Of a stretch of DNA of 64,000 nt, positions 36,576-44,748 are shown piece after piece. A program made the position numbers and the translations under genes. Each line of letters begins with the position of its first letter. Position 1 is the stretch's first letter. The notes beneath the pieces are model-generated. The model worked only from the letters and a program-made list of their open reading frames with translations. It did not search any database and was not told the DNA's origin. Origin of the DNA: M3007 sp964484205 (lineage in GTDB: Bacteria; Bacteroidota; Bacteroidia; Chitinophagales; Saprospiraceae); NCBI GenBank assembly GCA_964484205.1, contig CAZAEZ010000023.1, positions 33,919 through 97,918 of the forward strand, in the 5' to 3' direction.

Positions 36576-36998
36576 ATGTATTTCCGCACCCAGTTTAAAC
36601 GAATCATCCGTTTTCCACGCATGCTCCTGTGGGCTTTGTTTATGGAAGGCGTCGAAACCAAACAAATGGTGCATACCTACGCCCGGCACCATGCCGGCAG
36701 GCTGCTGCTGATTTCCAAAAGCCAGCGGCCAACCAAGGAGGAATTACAACAGGCCCGTCAGCAACTGCGCGACATTCCGCGTTTCCTGCCGTTTTTTGTG
36801 ATCATTGTCGTGCCGGCTCCGGGTGTTACCGAAGGTTATGCCTTGCTTGCCATTACCTTGGAACGTTGGTTGGGCGAACGGATCAGTTTGTTGCCCAGCC
36901 ACTTGCGGAAAGTTTTTCAGAAGGAGAAAAACAATGATCCTCCCGAAACAGATGCGTTAAAAAATGAACAGGATTTTCCCGATAAACAGGATATTTGA
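36576..36998 (+). CDS. Possible LETM1-like protein
   Basis: A 140-residue protein from ATG at 36576 (MYFRTQFKRIIRF); a GTG at 36525 would add 17 residues. The N-terminal half is basic and helical (KSQRPTKEELQQARQQLRDI), followed by a hydrophobic stretch RFLPFFVIIVVPAPGVTEGY and LPSHLRKVFQKEK, a layout reminiscent of the short LETM1-like proteins of Bacteroidota (PFLLFLLPFGSVTLP-like). The C-terminus is acidic. A TAATTTTG box at 36560-36567 lies just before the start, suggesting a very short leader. It may be co-transcribed with the PLD-like gene 40 bases downstream. The family assignment is tentative. Confidence 0.55.
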   Translation: MYFRTQFKRIIRFPRMLLWALFMEGVETKQMVHTYARHHAGRLLLISKSQRPTKEELQQARQQLRDIPRFLPFFVIIVVPAPGVTEGYALLAITLERWLGERISLLPSHLRKVFQKEKNNDPPETDALKNEQDFPDKQDI

Positions 36999-37037
36999 AT
37001 ACAAAAAATTCGTTCAATCCTGCAAATCCTGTATGAA

Positions 37038-38006
37038 ATGCCCCCAACCGCCCACTTTCAGAATCTTCCGGACATTGTTTGTCAGTACCTCGCCCAGGCG
37101 CACCGCCGCATTCAAATAGCAGTTTGTTGGTTTTCACATCGGAAAATATTTGAATTACTTCTGCAAAAACTGCGCGACGAAGTTGCCGTCGAACTTATTC
37201 TGGAATACGACTCGCAGAATATTTCCGCGCATGGTTTGAATTTTTCCAAATTCATCAAACTCGGCGGCCGGCTGTACGCTTACCGCGACAGCGCACTTAT
37301 GCACCATAAATTTGCCCTGATTGATGAACATTTGCTACTTACGGGCTCCTTTAATTGGACCTACAACAGCAACGCCGAAAATATAATTGCAATTGAGACA
37401 CCAGAGTTGCTGGCCGCTTTCCGGGATGAATTCAACCGCCTTAAAGCGCAGTGCGTATCCGTATGGAAAATTAATCCGGCTTCTGTAAAAGCGTTTGCCA
37501 GCTATCCCCTTTTTCAGCATACGCATTTCCAACTAAGCTACCTGCGAAAGCGCATCAGTAGCGGCACGGCAGTATGGTGGGTAAGACTCGACCGTAACTG
37601 GGAGGAACACTTCCATACCCACCGCATGCCATTCGATGCTTCTGGTGTGCTGCGAACCTATTGGACAATTTGGCGCCGCTGGGATCCGGAGTTGTTTGAT
37701 GACTGGTGGCTGGAAAATAAAACGCACGTTAAGCCTGCCGTTGGTCGCATACTCCGCACCCTGACACGACGCATGCAAATAGGCGATTTAGTGTTGGCTG
37801 TAACAAACAGGCCCAAACAATTAGTAGGCTTAGGGGTAATTCAGTCTGAGCCCAAACCCACAGCTGATGATCAGTTCGCTGCTTACCGGGAGGTACAGTG
37901 GATACGGACCTTTGTCGAAGCGCCAAAGTGTTTACCAAAGTCAATTGGACAAACTGGTCGGTATCGGGGTTCAGCGCTGCAATTGCTCCAGGAAATATAT
38001 TCGTAA
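37038..38006 (+). CDS. Single-HKD phospholipase-D-like nuclease with unusual C-terminal domain
   Basis: A 322-residue protein. Residues 1-140 form one PLD-type domain with the catalytic motif HHKFALID (His89, Lys91, Asp96) and GSFNWTYN, as in Nuc/PLD6 endonucleases that work as dimers. The C-terminal part (about 165-322) is rich in Trp and aromatic residues (TAVWWVRLDRNWEEHF, YWTIWRRWDPELFDDWW) and ends with RRMQIGDLVLAVTNRPKQLV then GLGVIQ, which resembles PUA/EVE-type base-reading folds. That fusion would suggest a nuclease guided by modified bases or RNA, but the second assignment is low confidence. It lacks a signal peptide, so acts in the cytoplasm. Confidence 0.75.
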   Translation: MPPTAHFQNLPDIVCQYLAQAHRRIQIAVCWFSHRKIFELLLQKLRDEVAVELILEYDSQNISAHGLNFSKFIKLGGRLYAYRDSALMHHKFALIDEHLLLTGSFNWTYNSNAENIIAIETPELLAAFRDEFNRLKAQCVSVWKINPASVKAFASYPLFQHTHFQLSYLRKRISSGTAVWWVRLDRNWEEHFHTHRMPFDASGVLRTYWTIWRRWDPELFDDWWLENKTHVKPAVGRILRTLTRRMQIGDLVLAVTNRPKQLVGLGVIQSEPKPTADDQFAAYREVQWIRTFVEAPKCLPKSIGQTGRYRGSALQLLQEIYS

Positions 38007-38090
38007 AAAACAGGCGGTAGAAACACCAAACGCCCCGTGCAACCCTGGGTTACACGAGGCGCCTGATTGCAGGTCGTCCGGCAGACGGTG

Positions 38091-38675
38091 TTACTGCAAC
38101 ACCACGTCGCGTTCCGCCATCATTTTGCGGATATTGATGAGCGCGTAACGCATACGGCCCAAAGCGGTGTTGATACTGACGCGCGTGAGCGCCGCAATTT
38201 CTTTGAAACTCATATCGGCATAGTGGCGTAAGATGACCACTTCGCGTTGTTCGGCGGGCAGGTCGTCTACCAGACGGCGAATCCGGGTATGCATTTCACT
38301 GCGCATAATTTCCGTATCCGGGCCTTCATCGCTGAGCCGCAGTACTTCAAAAATGTCGAAATCCTCCGTGGGATTAATGTGCGACCGCCGTTTGTTGCGC
38401 CGGTGGTAGTCCACACACATGTTGTAGGCTATGCGCATGGCCCACTGGACGAATTTGCCTTCGTGGTTGTACTTGCCCTTGCGCAGGGTGTCAATGATCT
38501 TGATAAAGACCTCCTGAAAGATATCTTCAGCGAGTGCCTGATCTTTGACAAACAGGTAAATAGAGGTGTAAATTTTGGATTTGTAGCGAAGGAGAAGTGC
38601 CTCGAAGGCTTTTTCATCACCATCTACATAACGAGCGATCAGTTCATGATCATTGACCATCGGCATAACTTGCAT
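38091..38675 (-). CDS. RNA polymerase sigma factor, sigma-70/ECF type
   Basis: A 194-residue protein; ATG at 38675 is used, with nearby in-frame ATGs at 38666 and 38660 also possible. Region 2 is seen as YVDGDEKAFEALLLRYKSKIY and DQALAEDIFQEVFIKI plus WAMRIAYNMCVDYHRR; region 4 as RRLVDDLPAEQREVVILRHY with ADMSFKEIAALTRVSINTALG. It directs RNA polymerase to a subset of promoters. No anti-sigma gene is next to it. It is divergent from the CNNM/CorC gene at 38938, separated by an AT-rich gap. Confidence 0.94.
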   Translation of the reverse strand: MQVMPMVNDHELIARYVDGDEKAFEALLLRYKSKIYTSIYLFVKDQALAEDIFQEVFIKIIDTLRKGKYNHEGKFVQWAMRIAYNMCVDYHRRNKRRSHINPTEDFDIFEVLRLSDEGPDTEIMRSEMHTRIRRLVDDLPAEQREVVILRHYADMSFKEIAALTRVSINTALGRMRYALINIRKMMAERDVVLQ

Positions 38676-38917
38676 GAGCAAAAGATTTATTTGCTGTTTT
38701 ACCAGTTAAATAAAAAAGAGCATTTAAGTGGTGTACAAGTTTTAGCCGATAAGCAAAGAAAATTTGGAAAGAATAAAAAAGTGGTGATGAACTGTTTCGT
38801 GCTGCCAAAAGTATGCAGTTATTGTACTTGCACAAAAATTATTTAGCTGTTTTAACATTTTTTAACAGCGGAAACGGCAATAGATCAAAAAGCCGGCGAG
38901 AATACAGCACTTTGCGA

Positions 38918-38925
38918 TACTTTTG
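38918..38925 (+). promoter_or_regulatory. Candidate -7 box upstream of the CNNM/CorC gene
   Basis: TACTTTTG matches TAnnTTTG exactly and ends 13 bases before the ATG at 38938, so the transcript would have a very short leader. Confidence 0.42.
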
Positions 38926-38937
38926 CAGCAATAACAC

Positions 38938-40218
38938 ATGGAAATCACCATAATTCTCATTCTTATCGTCCTGCACGGCTTTTTAGTGTTGGGCGAAATT
39001 GCCCTGATCACGGCCAAGCGCGCCAAACTCGAAAGTGAAAAAGCCAAGGGAAGCCGCAATGCCGCCATAGCGGTAAGCTTGCTGGATAACATTAATAACT
39101 ATTTGTCGGCCATGCAGATCGGGATTACCCTGATCAGCATTATTGAAGGTGCCTATGGTGGTGTAAAAATTGGAGAACAACTTTCCCCACTTGTTGCCCA
39201 AATCCCCATCCTGGAGCCATATGCCGACCAAATATCCATCTCGCTGGTCGTAACTATCATTACCTACCTCTCCCTGGTCGTGGGTGAATTGGCCCCAAAA
39301 TATATTGCGATTCAGCATGCGGAATCACTGGCGCTGACTTTTGCCCCGGTTATGGACCTCATCACACGCGTAACCGGTCCAATTTCCTCCTTTCTGAGTT
39401 GGTCTACCAAGTTGTTTATGCGCATGTTGTTTATTAAACCCAATGTGGAGCAAAACATCTCCGAGGAAGAGATCAAACTGATGGTCAAAATGGCCAACCA
39501 GCAGGGCGTACTCGAGCAAAAAGAGAGCGAATTCATTCAAAATATCCTGCGCTTTTCCGATCGCGATGCGTATACCATCATGACGCACCGGAACGACCTG
39601 GAATGGGTGGACATCAATTCCCCTGCGGAGCAAACAAACCGGATTATCCGCGAGAGCGGCTATACCAAATTTCTGGTTTGCGATGGTGATGTGGAAAATA
39701 TTCTGGGCGTGCTCAAACTGCGCGATTACATTGATGCCAGTAAAAAACCGGGGTTTGACCTGCGCGACATCATCACGCCACCACTCTACGTTCCGGAAAC
39801 GATGAACGCCCTGAAAATCCTTGAACGCTTCCGGAAAGAGCGCAACTATTTTGCCATTGTCGTGGACGAGTATGGCTCTATCCAGGGCATCATCACGTTG
39901 CACGACCTGACAGAGAATATTTTTGGCGCACTGCCAGACATGGATGACATTGAAACTCCGGCGATTATCACCCGGGAAGACGGTAGTTTGCTTGTTGAAG
40001 GCGGCATACCAATTGATGAGTTGCGGGAAACAGTCGAACTGCACGAATTTGAACAGGAAGACGCGGACTATGCCACCCTGGCAGGCTATATTTTATACAA
40101 ACTCAGTGAAATACCGCGTGCCGGCGACTATTTTGAAGCCGAAGGCTACCGCTTTGAAATTGTGGACATGGATAAAAGTAAGATCGATAAAGTGCTGGTA
40201 AGCCGGCTAGCGGAGTAG
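38938..40218 (+). CDS. CNNM/CorC (hemolysin-family) membrane protein with CBS domains
   Basis: A 426-residue protein. The N-terminal DUF21/CNNM membrane domain (about 1-180) starts EITIILILIVLHGFLVLGEI and includes LVVGELAPKYIAIQHAE. Two CBS domains follow (about 205-330; IMTHRNDLEWVDI, FLVCDGDVENILGVLKLRDY and FAIVVDEYGSIQGIITLHDL). A CorC/HlyC C-terminal domain (about 345-426) has LLVEGGIPIDELRETVEL. The family is linked to magnesium or cobalt efflux and resistance; the hemolysin name is historical. CBS domains probably bind nucleotides for regulation. Confidence 0.94.
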   Translation: MEITIILILIVLHGFLVLGEIALITAKRAKLESEKAKGSRNAAIAVSLLDNINNYLSAMQIGITLISIIEGAYGGVKIGEQLSPLVAQIPILEPYADQISISLVVTIITYLSLVVGELAPKYIAIQHAESLALTFAPVMDLITRVTGPISSFLSWSTKLFMRMLFIKPNVEQNISEEEIKLMVKMANQQGVLEQKESEFIQNILRFSDRDAYTIMTHRNDLEWVDINSPAEQTNRIIRESGYTKFLVCDGDVENILGVLKLRDYIDASKKPGFDLRDIITPPLYVPETMNALKILERFRKERNYFAIVVDEYGSIQGIITLHDLTENIFGALPDMDDIETPAIITREDGSLLVEGGIPIDELRETVELHEFEQEDADYATLAGYILYKLSEIPRAGDYFEAEGYRFEIVDMDKSKIDKVLVSRLAE

Positions 40219-40258
40219 TTTCCCCTTCCAAAAAACAGCTTGAAAATCCAACGTAAGA

Positions 40259-41227
40259 TCACTTCCTGCGTTCCGTCACAAAAACCAGCAAATCCCGCAA
40301 CGACTGCCGTGCCGGGCTGTCGGGCACCCCATCGAGCAGATCAAATGCTTCCTGCCGGAATCGGTACATGGCCTCCCTGGCGTATTCCAATCCACCGCTT
40401 TCCCGGACAAACTGAATGACCTCATCGACTTTTTCAGTCTTGTCACTTTCATTTTTCACCAAATTTATAATGTGCCTGCGCATCGGCCTGCTTGCTTTGG
40501 AAAGGGCGTAAATAAGCGGCAAGGTCATTTTTTTTTCTTTAATATCGATCCCGAGCGGTTTGCCAACATCGTCGTCGCCGAAGTCGAACAAATCATCCCG
40601 TATCTGAAATGCCATTCCGGTTTTCTCCCCGAACAGCCGAATACGTTCGATATCTGCTTCGTTCGTAGCCGTACTTGCAGCACCCGCACTGCAAGCGGCA
40701 GCAATCAGCGAGGCGGTTTTCTGGCGGATGATTTCGTAGTAAATGTCCTCCTTGATGTCGAGCCGGCGCGCTTTTTCCATTTGCAACAGTTCGCCCTCGG
40801 CCATTTCCTTAACTGCCTGGCTCACAATGGCCAACAATCGGAATTGCTCCTGGCGCACACTGAGCAACAGCCCCTGGGAAAGCAAAAAGTCGCCGACCAA
40901 AACGGCAATCTTGTTTTTCCAAAGCGCATTGATCGAAAAAAAGCCGCGGCGTTCGTAGGCATCGTCCACCACATCGTCGTGGACAAGGGTTGCCGTATGC
41001 AAGAGCTCAACCAGGGATGCCGCAGTGTACGAGGCTTCGGTGATCGGGCCGAAAAGCCGCGCACTCAGCAGTACCAGCATCGGCCGAACTTGTTTGCCTT
41101 TGCGCTGGACGATATACCAGGTGACCTTATCGAGCAGCGGGACCTGGCTGCGCATGGCTTCGCGAAACCGTTGTTCGAAAACGTCCAACTCGGCGGCTAT
41201 CGGCTGTTTGATGGTGTCGAGGCGCAT
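40259..41227 (-). CDS. ispB: Polyprenyl diphosphate synthase
   Basis: A 322-residue trans-prenyltransferase that extends farnesyl diphosphate with isopentenyl units, probably for the quinone side chain. The two Asp-rich motifs are LVHDDVVDDAYERRG (about residue 85) and FQIRDDLFDFGDDDVG (about residue 210), with GKQVRPMLVLLSARL near the N-terminus and GDFLLSQGL between. Chain length (octaprenyl or similar) is inferred from family. The upstream minus-strand sequence contains TACCTTCG, a possible -7 variant. Confidence 0.93.
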   Translation of the reverse strand: MRLDTIKQPIAAELDVFEQRFREAMRSQVPLLDKVTWYIVQRKGKQVRPMLVLLSARLFGPITEASYTAASLVELLHTATLVHDDVVDDAYERRGFFSINALWKNKIAVLVGDFLLSQGLLLSVRQEQFRLLAIVSQAVKEMAEGELLQMEKARRLDIKEDIYYEIIRQKTASLIAAACSAGAASTATNEADIERIRLFGEKTGMAFQIRDDLFDFGDDDVGKPLGIDIKEKKMTLPLIYALSKASRPMRRHIINLVKNESDKTEKVDEVIQFVRESGGLEYAREAMYRFRQEAFDLLDGVPDSPARQSLRDLLVFVTERRK

Positions 41228-41702
41228 GCGTGCCTGTGGTTTCAGTTTTGATGGTTCCTGGCCGGGTCAAGCCATAAAATTTTGTTGTAAAACAGCGCGA
41301 AGGTAGGAAGGTTGGTTTAGAATACGGGATTGTTCTGTTGGCGAGTTCGACGGCCTGCTTATCCCACACGCAATAAAAAAGTAAAACGGGTATTCCGCGC
41401 TCCCCGCGCACTCCGTTCGAAGTAAAATTTTAATAAAACTGCCGGCGAAACACGTGAATTGCCGGCAAGAAATACAAACGCAAGTAAGGATCGTTTCAAT
41501 TCCGGCAAGGTATTTTGCATAACACCTAAAAAAGTGATTCCCCCGGCGACTACCGTTTCTTTTTTTACTCCCTGATTTTCAGAATTTTTTACGATTATTT
41601 TTGTTAAACCTACCCTTTGAAATGCAATATGTGTGTCTGTGTTGTCACCAGTTTACACCAGTATTTTTGTTTTCAGAATTCACGTTTAAAAAATATCGAC
41701 TT
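41228..41702. other. Intergenic region without recognised gene
   Basis: A 475-base divergent spacer. It contains TACCTTCG on the minus strand near 41300 (possible ispB promoter) and TATTTTTG at 41596-41603 on the plus strand (exact TAnnTTTG match, about 100 bases before the ATG at 41703). No gene, repeat or RNA recognised. Confidence 0.45.
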
Positions 41703-42257
41703 ATGAAAAAATCACTGCTTTTGCCCTGCCTGATGCTTTTGCACCTGCCAATGGCTTTTTCCGAAATCGTATTGCTAACCCAACGATTGAACGAGTGCGA
41801 TGAATATTGGGAAGTAAAAGTGATTGAATTGGACGAGGCGGGCAACGTCGTTAAAAATATTACCCTGGCATCGGGCACCTACGATCATTGCAGCACCCTG
41901 GCACCCAGCGACGACAAGACAGAATCCGGCGCTGCACCTCCCGGCAAACTGACCTTCAAAAAAATGACCGCCGATGGCATAGCCTTCCATCTTTTCCCCA
42001 ACCCGGGTACCGGCGTTCGCACCGTGCATTTCCGCTCCGAAAAAAATCTACAGGATGCCACTTGCAACGTGGTATTACTGGATATTTCCGGCAAGGAACG
42101 CGCCGTATGGGAAGGTACGCTTGCAGGTAAGGAAGGCACCCTGGATAAGCTTGATTTTGAATATTTACCGGATGGTAATTATTACCTCATTTTTAAGATC
42201 AAGGGGTATAAACCCGTGACAACCCAACTGGTAAAATACAGCGATGCGCGGCGTTAG
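41703..42257 (+). CDS. Small secreted protein consisting mainly of a T9SS sorting domain
   Basis: A 184-residue protein; ATG at 41703 gives signal MKKSLLLPCLMLLHLPMAFS. After a short region (EIVLLTQRLNECDEYWEVKV with a Cys pair), residues about 95-184 form a sorting-domain-like beta-sandwich: AFHLFPNPGTGVRTVHF, VVLLDISGKERAVWEG, FEYLPDGNYYLIFKI. There is thus almost no cargo. It may be a surface peptide or a regulator; the function is unknown. A plausible -7 box (TATTTTTG) lies about 100 bases upstream. Confidence 0.75.
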   Translation: MKKSLLLPCLMLLHLPMAFSEIVLLTQRLNECDEYWEVKVIELDEAGNVVKNITLASGTYDHCSTLAPSDDKTESGAAPPGKLTFKKMTADGIAFHLFPNPGTGVRTVHFRSEKNLQDATCNVVLLDISGKERAVWEGTLAGKEGTLDKLDFEYLPDGNYYLIFKIKGYKPVTTQLVKYSDARR

Positions 42258-42391
42258 CGCTTTCCGGTACATCGTTTTGGAAATGGGCACATATCGCAGC
42301 CCGCAACGCCACAAACCTAATTATGAAAACAAATTAAACGCACCGGCACACCGGACATAATAGCTTTTTGAATATCAAAATCCTATGCGTC

Positions 42392-43891
42392 CTATGCACC
42401 CTGCTGCTGATGAATTGCCTGCCCTACTTCCCGAACATAAGCCGGTAGTGCATCAATATCCGCAGCACCCGTCCGGAAATTCACAATACACATGCGCAGC
42501 ACGAAGACCCCATTCAGCACGGCATTAGACATAAAAAAAGAACCGCCTGCCTCCATGTGGTTCAGAATAGCCTGATTCAGCTGATTGAGGTAGGCCTCGG
42601 TTTCCGAGACGCCGGTTTGACCTTTCAGCGACGGTGGTACATACCGAAAAGTGGTGATGCTGAGTTCGGTTGAAAAAACCTCAAAATCGACCTCGGCCCG
42701 GAGTACATCGAAAGCGTACCGGACAAGCGCAATATCTTCCCGGATGAGTTGGCGGTGACCTTCCATGCCGAGGTGTTGGGCGGAAAGCCAAACTTTCAGG
42801 GCCCTGAATCCGCGCGAGTTTTGAGGGCCGTAGTCCACAAAATTCAACCGGGTTTGTTCAAAATTGTAATAGGGTGGGTGGTAGGAAAAAGCATCGGTCA
42901 GGTGCCGTGGGTTTTTAACCAATGTACAGCCGGCTTCCAGCGGGGCATACAGCCACTTATGCGGATCGACGGCCAGCGAGTCGGCTTTTTCCAGGCCCGA
43001 AAACTGCGCCTTCAGCTCCGGCAAGGCACTGGCAAAACCACCGTATGCACCATCAACGTGGAACCACAGCCCGTATTTTTCGCAAATTACCGCCAGTGCA
43101 TCGAGTGGGTCCACGGCCCCGGTGCTCACCGTGCCCGATGTACCGACTACGAGAAATGGCTGATTACCTGCCGCTTTGTCCGCCTGTATTTTTTCTTCCA
43201 GCAAGGCCGGATCCATCCGTTTCTGAGCATCGGTGCCGATCCAGCGAATACTGTCGGTACCCAGCCCGTACAAATCGGCAGCCTTTTGTACCCAGGTGTG
43301 AGTTTCGGCCGAGCAATACAGCACGAGATTAGGGCCAATATGGCGCAGGCCGCTTTTCCGGGCATCCGTTCCGGTAGCAGCACGCAAAGCAGCCAGGAAG
43401 CCTACGTAATTGGCCATATTGCCGCCACTCACCAGCAAACCGCCACCGGCAGGGTAGCCCATAAACCGGCCAATCCAGTCGACCGTCTGCTTTTCAATTT
43501 CCGTGGCAACCGGCGACAAAACATAGGCGCCCACATTGGGATTGACCGCCGCGGCAAGCATATCGGCTAAAACGCCCATCGGCGCCGGCGAGGAGGTGAT
43601 ATAACCCCAGAATTTCGGATGACCGTTAAACAACGAATGGTCGAACAGCAAACGGGTGGTTTTTTCCAACAAGGCGACGGCATCCTGGCCACTTTCGGAA
43701 TCGGGAGCCAAAGCTTGCAACATGCTTCGGATCGATTCATCGCTTTCCGTTGTGGTTACTGCTGCATGGGGCAAGCCTTCGAGTTGTTGTGCAATTCGTT
43801 CGACCAGGGCATGACCAAGTTCCCGAAATGTGTCGGCGGACAAATTGATTTTATCGAGCCGAACGGCAGGCTTTTGCTTTACAGATGTCAT
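42392..43891 (-). CDS. Pyridoxal-phosphate-dependent decarboxylase (group II)
   Basis: A 499-residue enzyme. The PLP-binding Lys is in DSLAVDPHKWLYAPL (near residue 300), with upstream VDGAYGGFA (Asp that contacts the cofactor) and LVSGGNMANYVGFLAALRAA. This is the aromatic-L-amino-acid/tyrosine/glutamate decarboxylase group. Overall resemblance is to aromatic amino-acid decarboxylases, but the substrate is not certain. The gene follows a 39-residue membrane peptide gene by 30 bases on the same strand. Confidence 0.9.
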   Translation of the reverse strand: MTSVKQKPAVRLDKINLSADTFRELGHALVERIAQQLEGLPHAAVTTTESDESIRSMLQALAPDSESGQDAVALLEKTTRLLFDHSLFNGHPKFWGYITSSPAPMGVLADMLAAAVNPNVGAYVLSPVATEIEKQTVDWIGRFMGYPAGGGLLVSGGNMANYVGFLAALRAATGTDARKSGLRHIGPNLVLYCSAETHTWVQKAADLYGLGTDSIRWIGTDAQKRMDPALLEEKIQADKAAGNQPFLVVGTSGTVSTGAVDPLDALAVICEKYGLWFHVDGAYGGFASALPELKAQFSGLEKADSLAVDPHKWLYAPLEAGCTLVKNPRHLTDAFSYHPPYYNFEQTRLNFVDYGPQNSRGFRALKVWLSAQHLGMEGHRQLIREDIALVRYAFDVLRAEVDFEVFSTELSITTFRYVPPSLKGQTGVSETEAYLNQLNQAILNHMEAGGSFFMSNAVLNGVFVLRMCIVNFRTGAADIDALPAYVREVGQAIHQQQGA

Positions 43892-43921
43892 AAATTTTAC
43901 TTTTACTATGCGTTAATGCCA

Positions 43922-44041
43922 TCATTTTAACAGGTAAGAGCCTAAAGCAAGAAAGGCGAGGCCTTTGATCGTACACCAACAAAGGTAAATGATGAGGGCA
44001 GTCTTGCCATGTCTTTTCAATTTGTCGCGCAGCATGATCAT
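43922..44041 (-). CDS. 39-residue single-helix membrane peptide
   Basis: ATG at 44041 (MIMLRDKLKRHGKTALI) opens 39 codons ending with TGA at 43922. An alternative ATG is at 44035. The peptide has a basic start then one hydrophobic helix, IIYLCWCTIKGLAFLALGSYLL. Similar tiny proteins with a YLxxCxIKG core occur in Bacteroidota genomes in my memory. It lies 30 bases before the PLP decarboxylase and is probably co-transcribed. The function is unknown. Confidence 0.6.
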   Translation of the reverse strand: MIMLRDKLKRHGKTALIIYLCWCTIKGLAFLALGSYLLK

Positions 44042-44250
44042 TTGAATTTTTATGGATGTATTGACCTGAACTTATCGGGCACAAGTATAGCCGCTATACC
44101 CGCGCATTTCCCAGCGCACTTGATTCAGCCGCCGGGAAATTGCGTAAAATGCCGGATAAAATGAGTCCGTGCACTTCGGCCCGTGTACTCAAACGCAGAC
44201 CGCGTTGCCAGTCTTTTCTTATGGGTTTAGCGTGCTTGCCCGCAGAAGCG

Positions 44251-44433
44251 AATTTTCAAGACAAGCCATACACACGCAACAGCGAAAACCTCCTGCGGCT
44301 CATCTACCAGTTGCTGGATTTTTCCAAACTGGAACCCGGCACCATGCCGCCTAACCTGGTGCGCCACGACATCAACGTGTACCTGCAATATCTCGTGGAA
44401 TCGTTTTACCAGGCTGCCAGGCTGCGGAGGTGA
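44251..44433 (+). pseudogene. Fragment of a two-component sensor kinase (HisKA helix region)
   Basis: The plus-strand frame encodes SENLLRLIYQLLDFSKLEPG and then a YLQYLVESFYQAA segment before a TGA. This matches the second half of the HisKA dimerisation domain and the linker to the ATPase domain in Bacteroidota hybrid kinases (typically NLLRLINQLLDLSKLEAG...ESFQSLA). The His-box upstream and the ATPase downstream are missing, so it is a broken remnant. Confidence 0.65.
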
Positions 44434-44709
44434 CGAGGTAGTATGCAGGTGAATTCCGGTCTGCACAATCCGGTAAGGACGACTCATCCGAATCAGGGGT
44501 ACAAATTCGCTGTTAAAGCCCATAGGGCTGTCACTCTTGTAGAAATCAGGACAGGAAAAATGATAGCACCGTAGGTGCGACATTATAATGGCACTTTAAC
44601 CCCCTGATTCGCATGACTCATGTTTGACACGACTCCGGGCAAGGGCAAAAACTGACCACCATCACCTCCCTCGCTGAGCGCGCTCAACCTCCCCGTTTTG
44701 GCACAAACC

Positions 44710-44717
44710 TACCTTTG
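44710..44717 (+). promoter_or_regulatory. Candidate -7 box upstream of the GltD-like/NifJ cluster
   Basis: TACCTTTG matches TAnnTTTG exactly, 32 bases before the ATG at 44749. A TTTTG lies too close upstream to act as a standard -33 box. Confidence 0.4.
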
Positions 44718-44748
44718 AACTTTCTCCAGGTTTGTGAAATTCCGCGCC

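Larger units (their letters stand above)
44042..44748. other. Degenerate intergenic region
   Basis: About 700 bases that contain a histidine-kinase fragment (44251-44433), a repeat-like string CACCGTAGGTGCGACATTATAA near 44566, and a -7 box for the next operon at 44710. The remainder shows no gene. It looks like decayed coding sequence. Confidence 0.5.

Noticed and set aside
44227..44583. Minus-strand frame opposite the kinase fragment
   Set aside because: No domain is recognised; the plus strand carries a clear HisKA-like segment, and the region is decayed.
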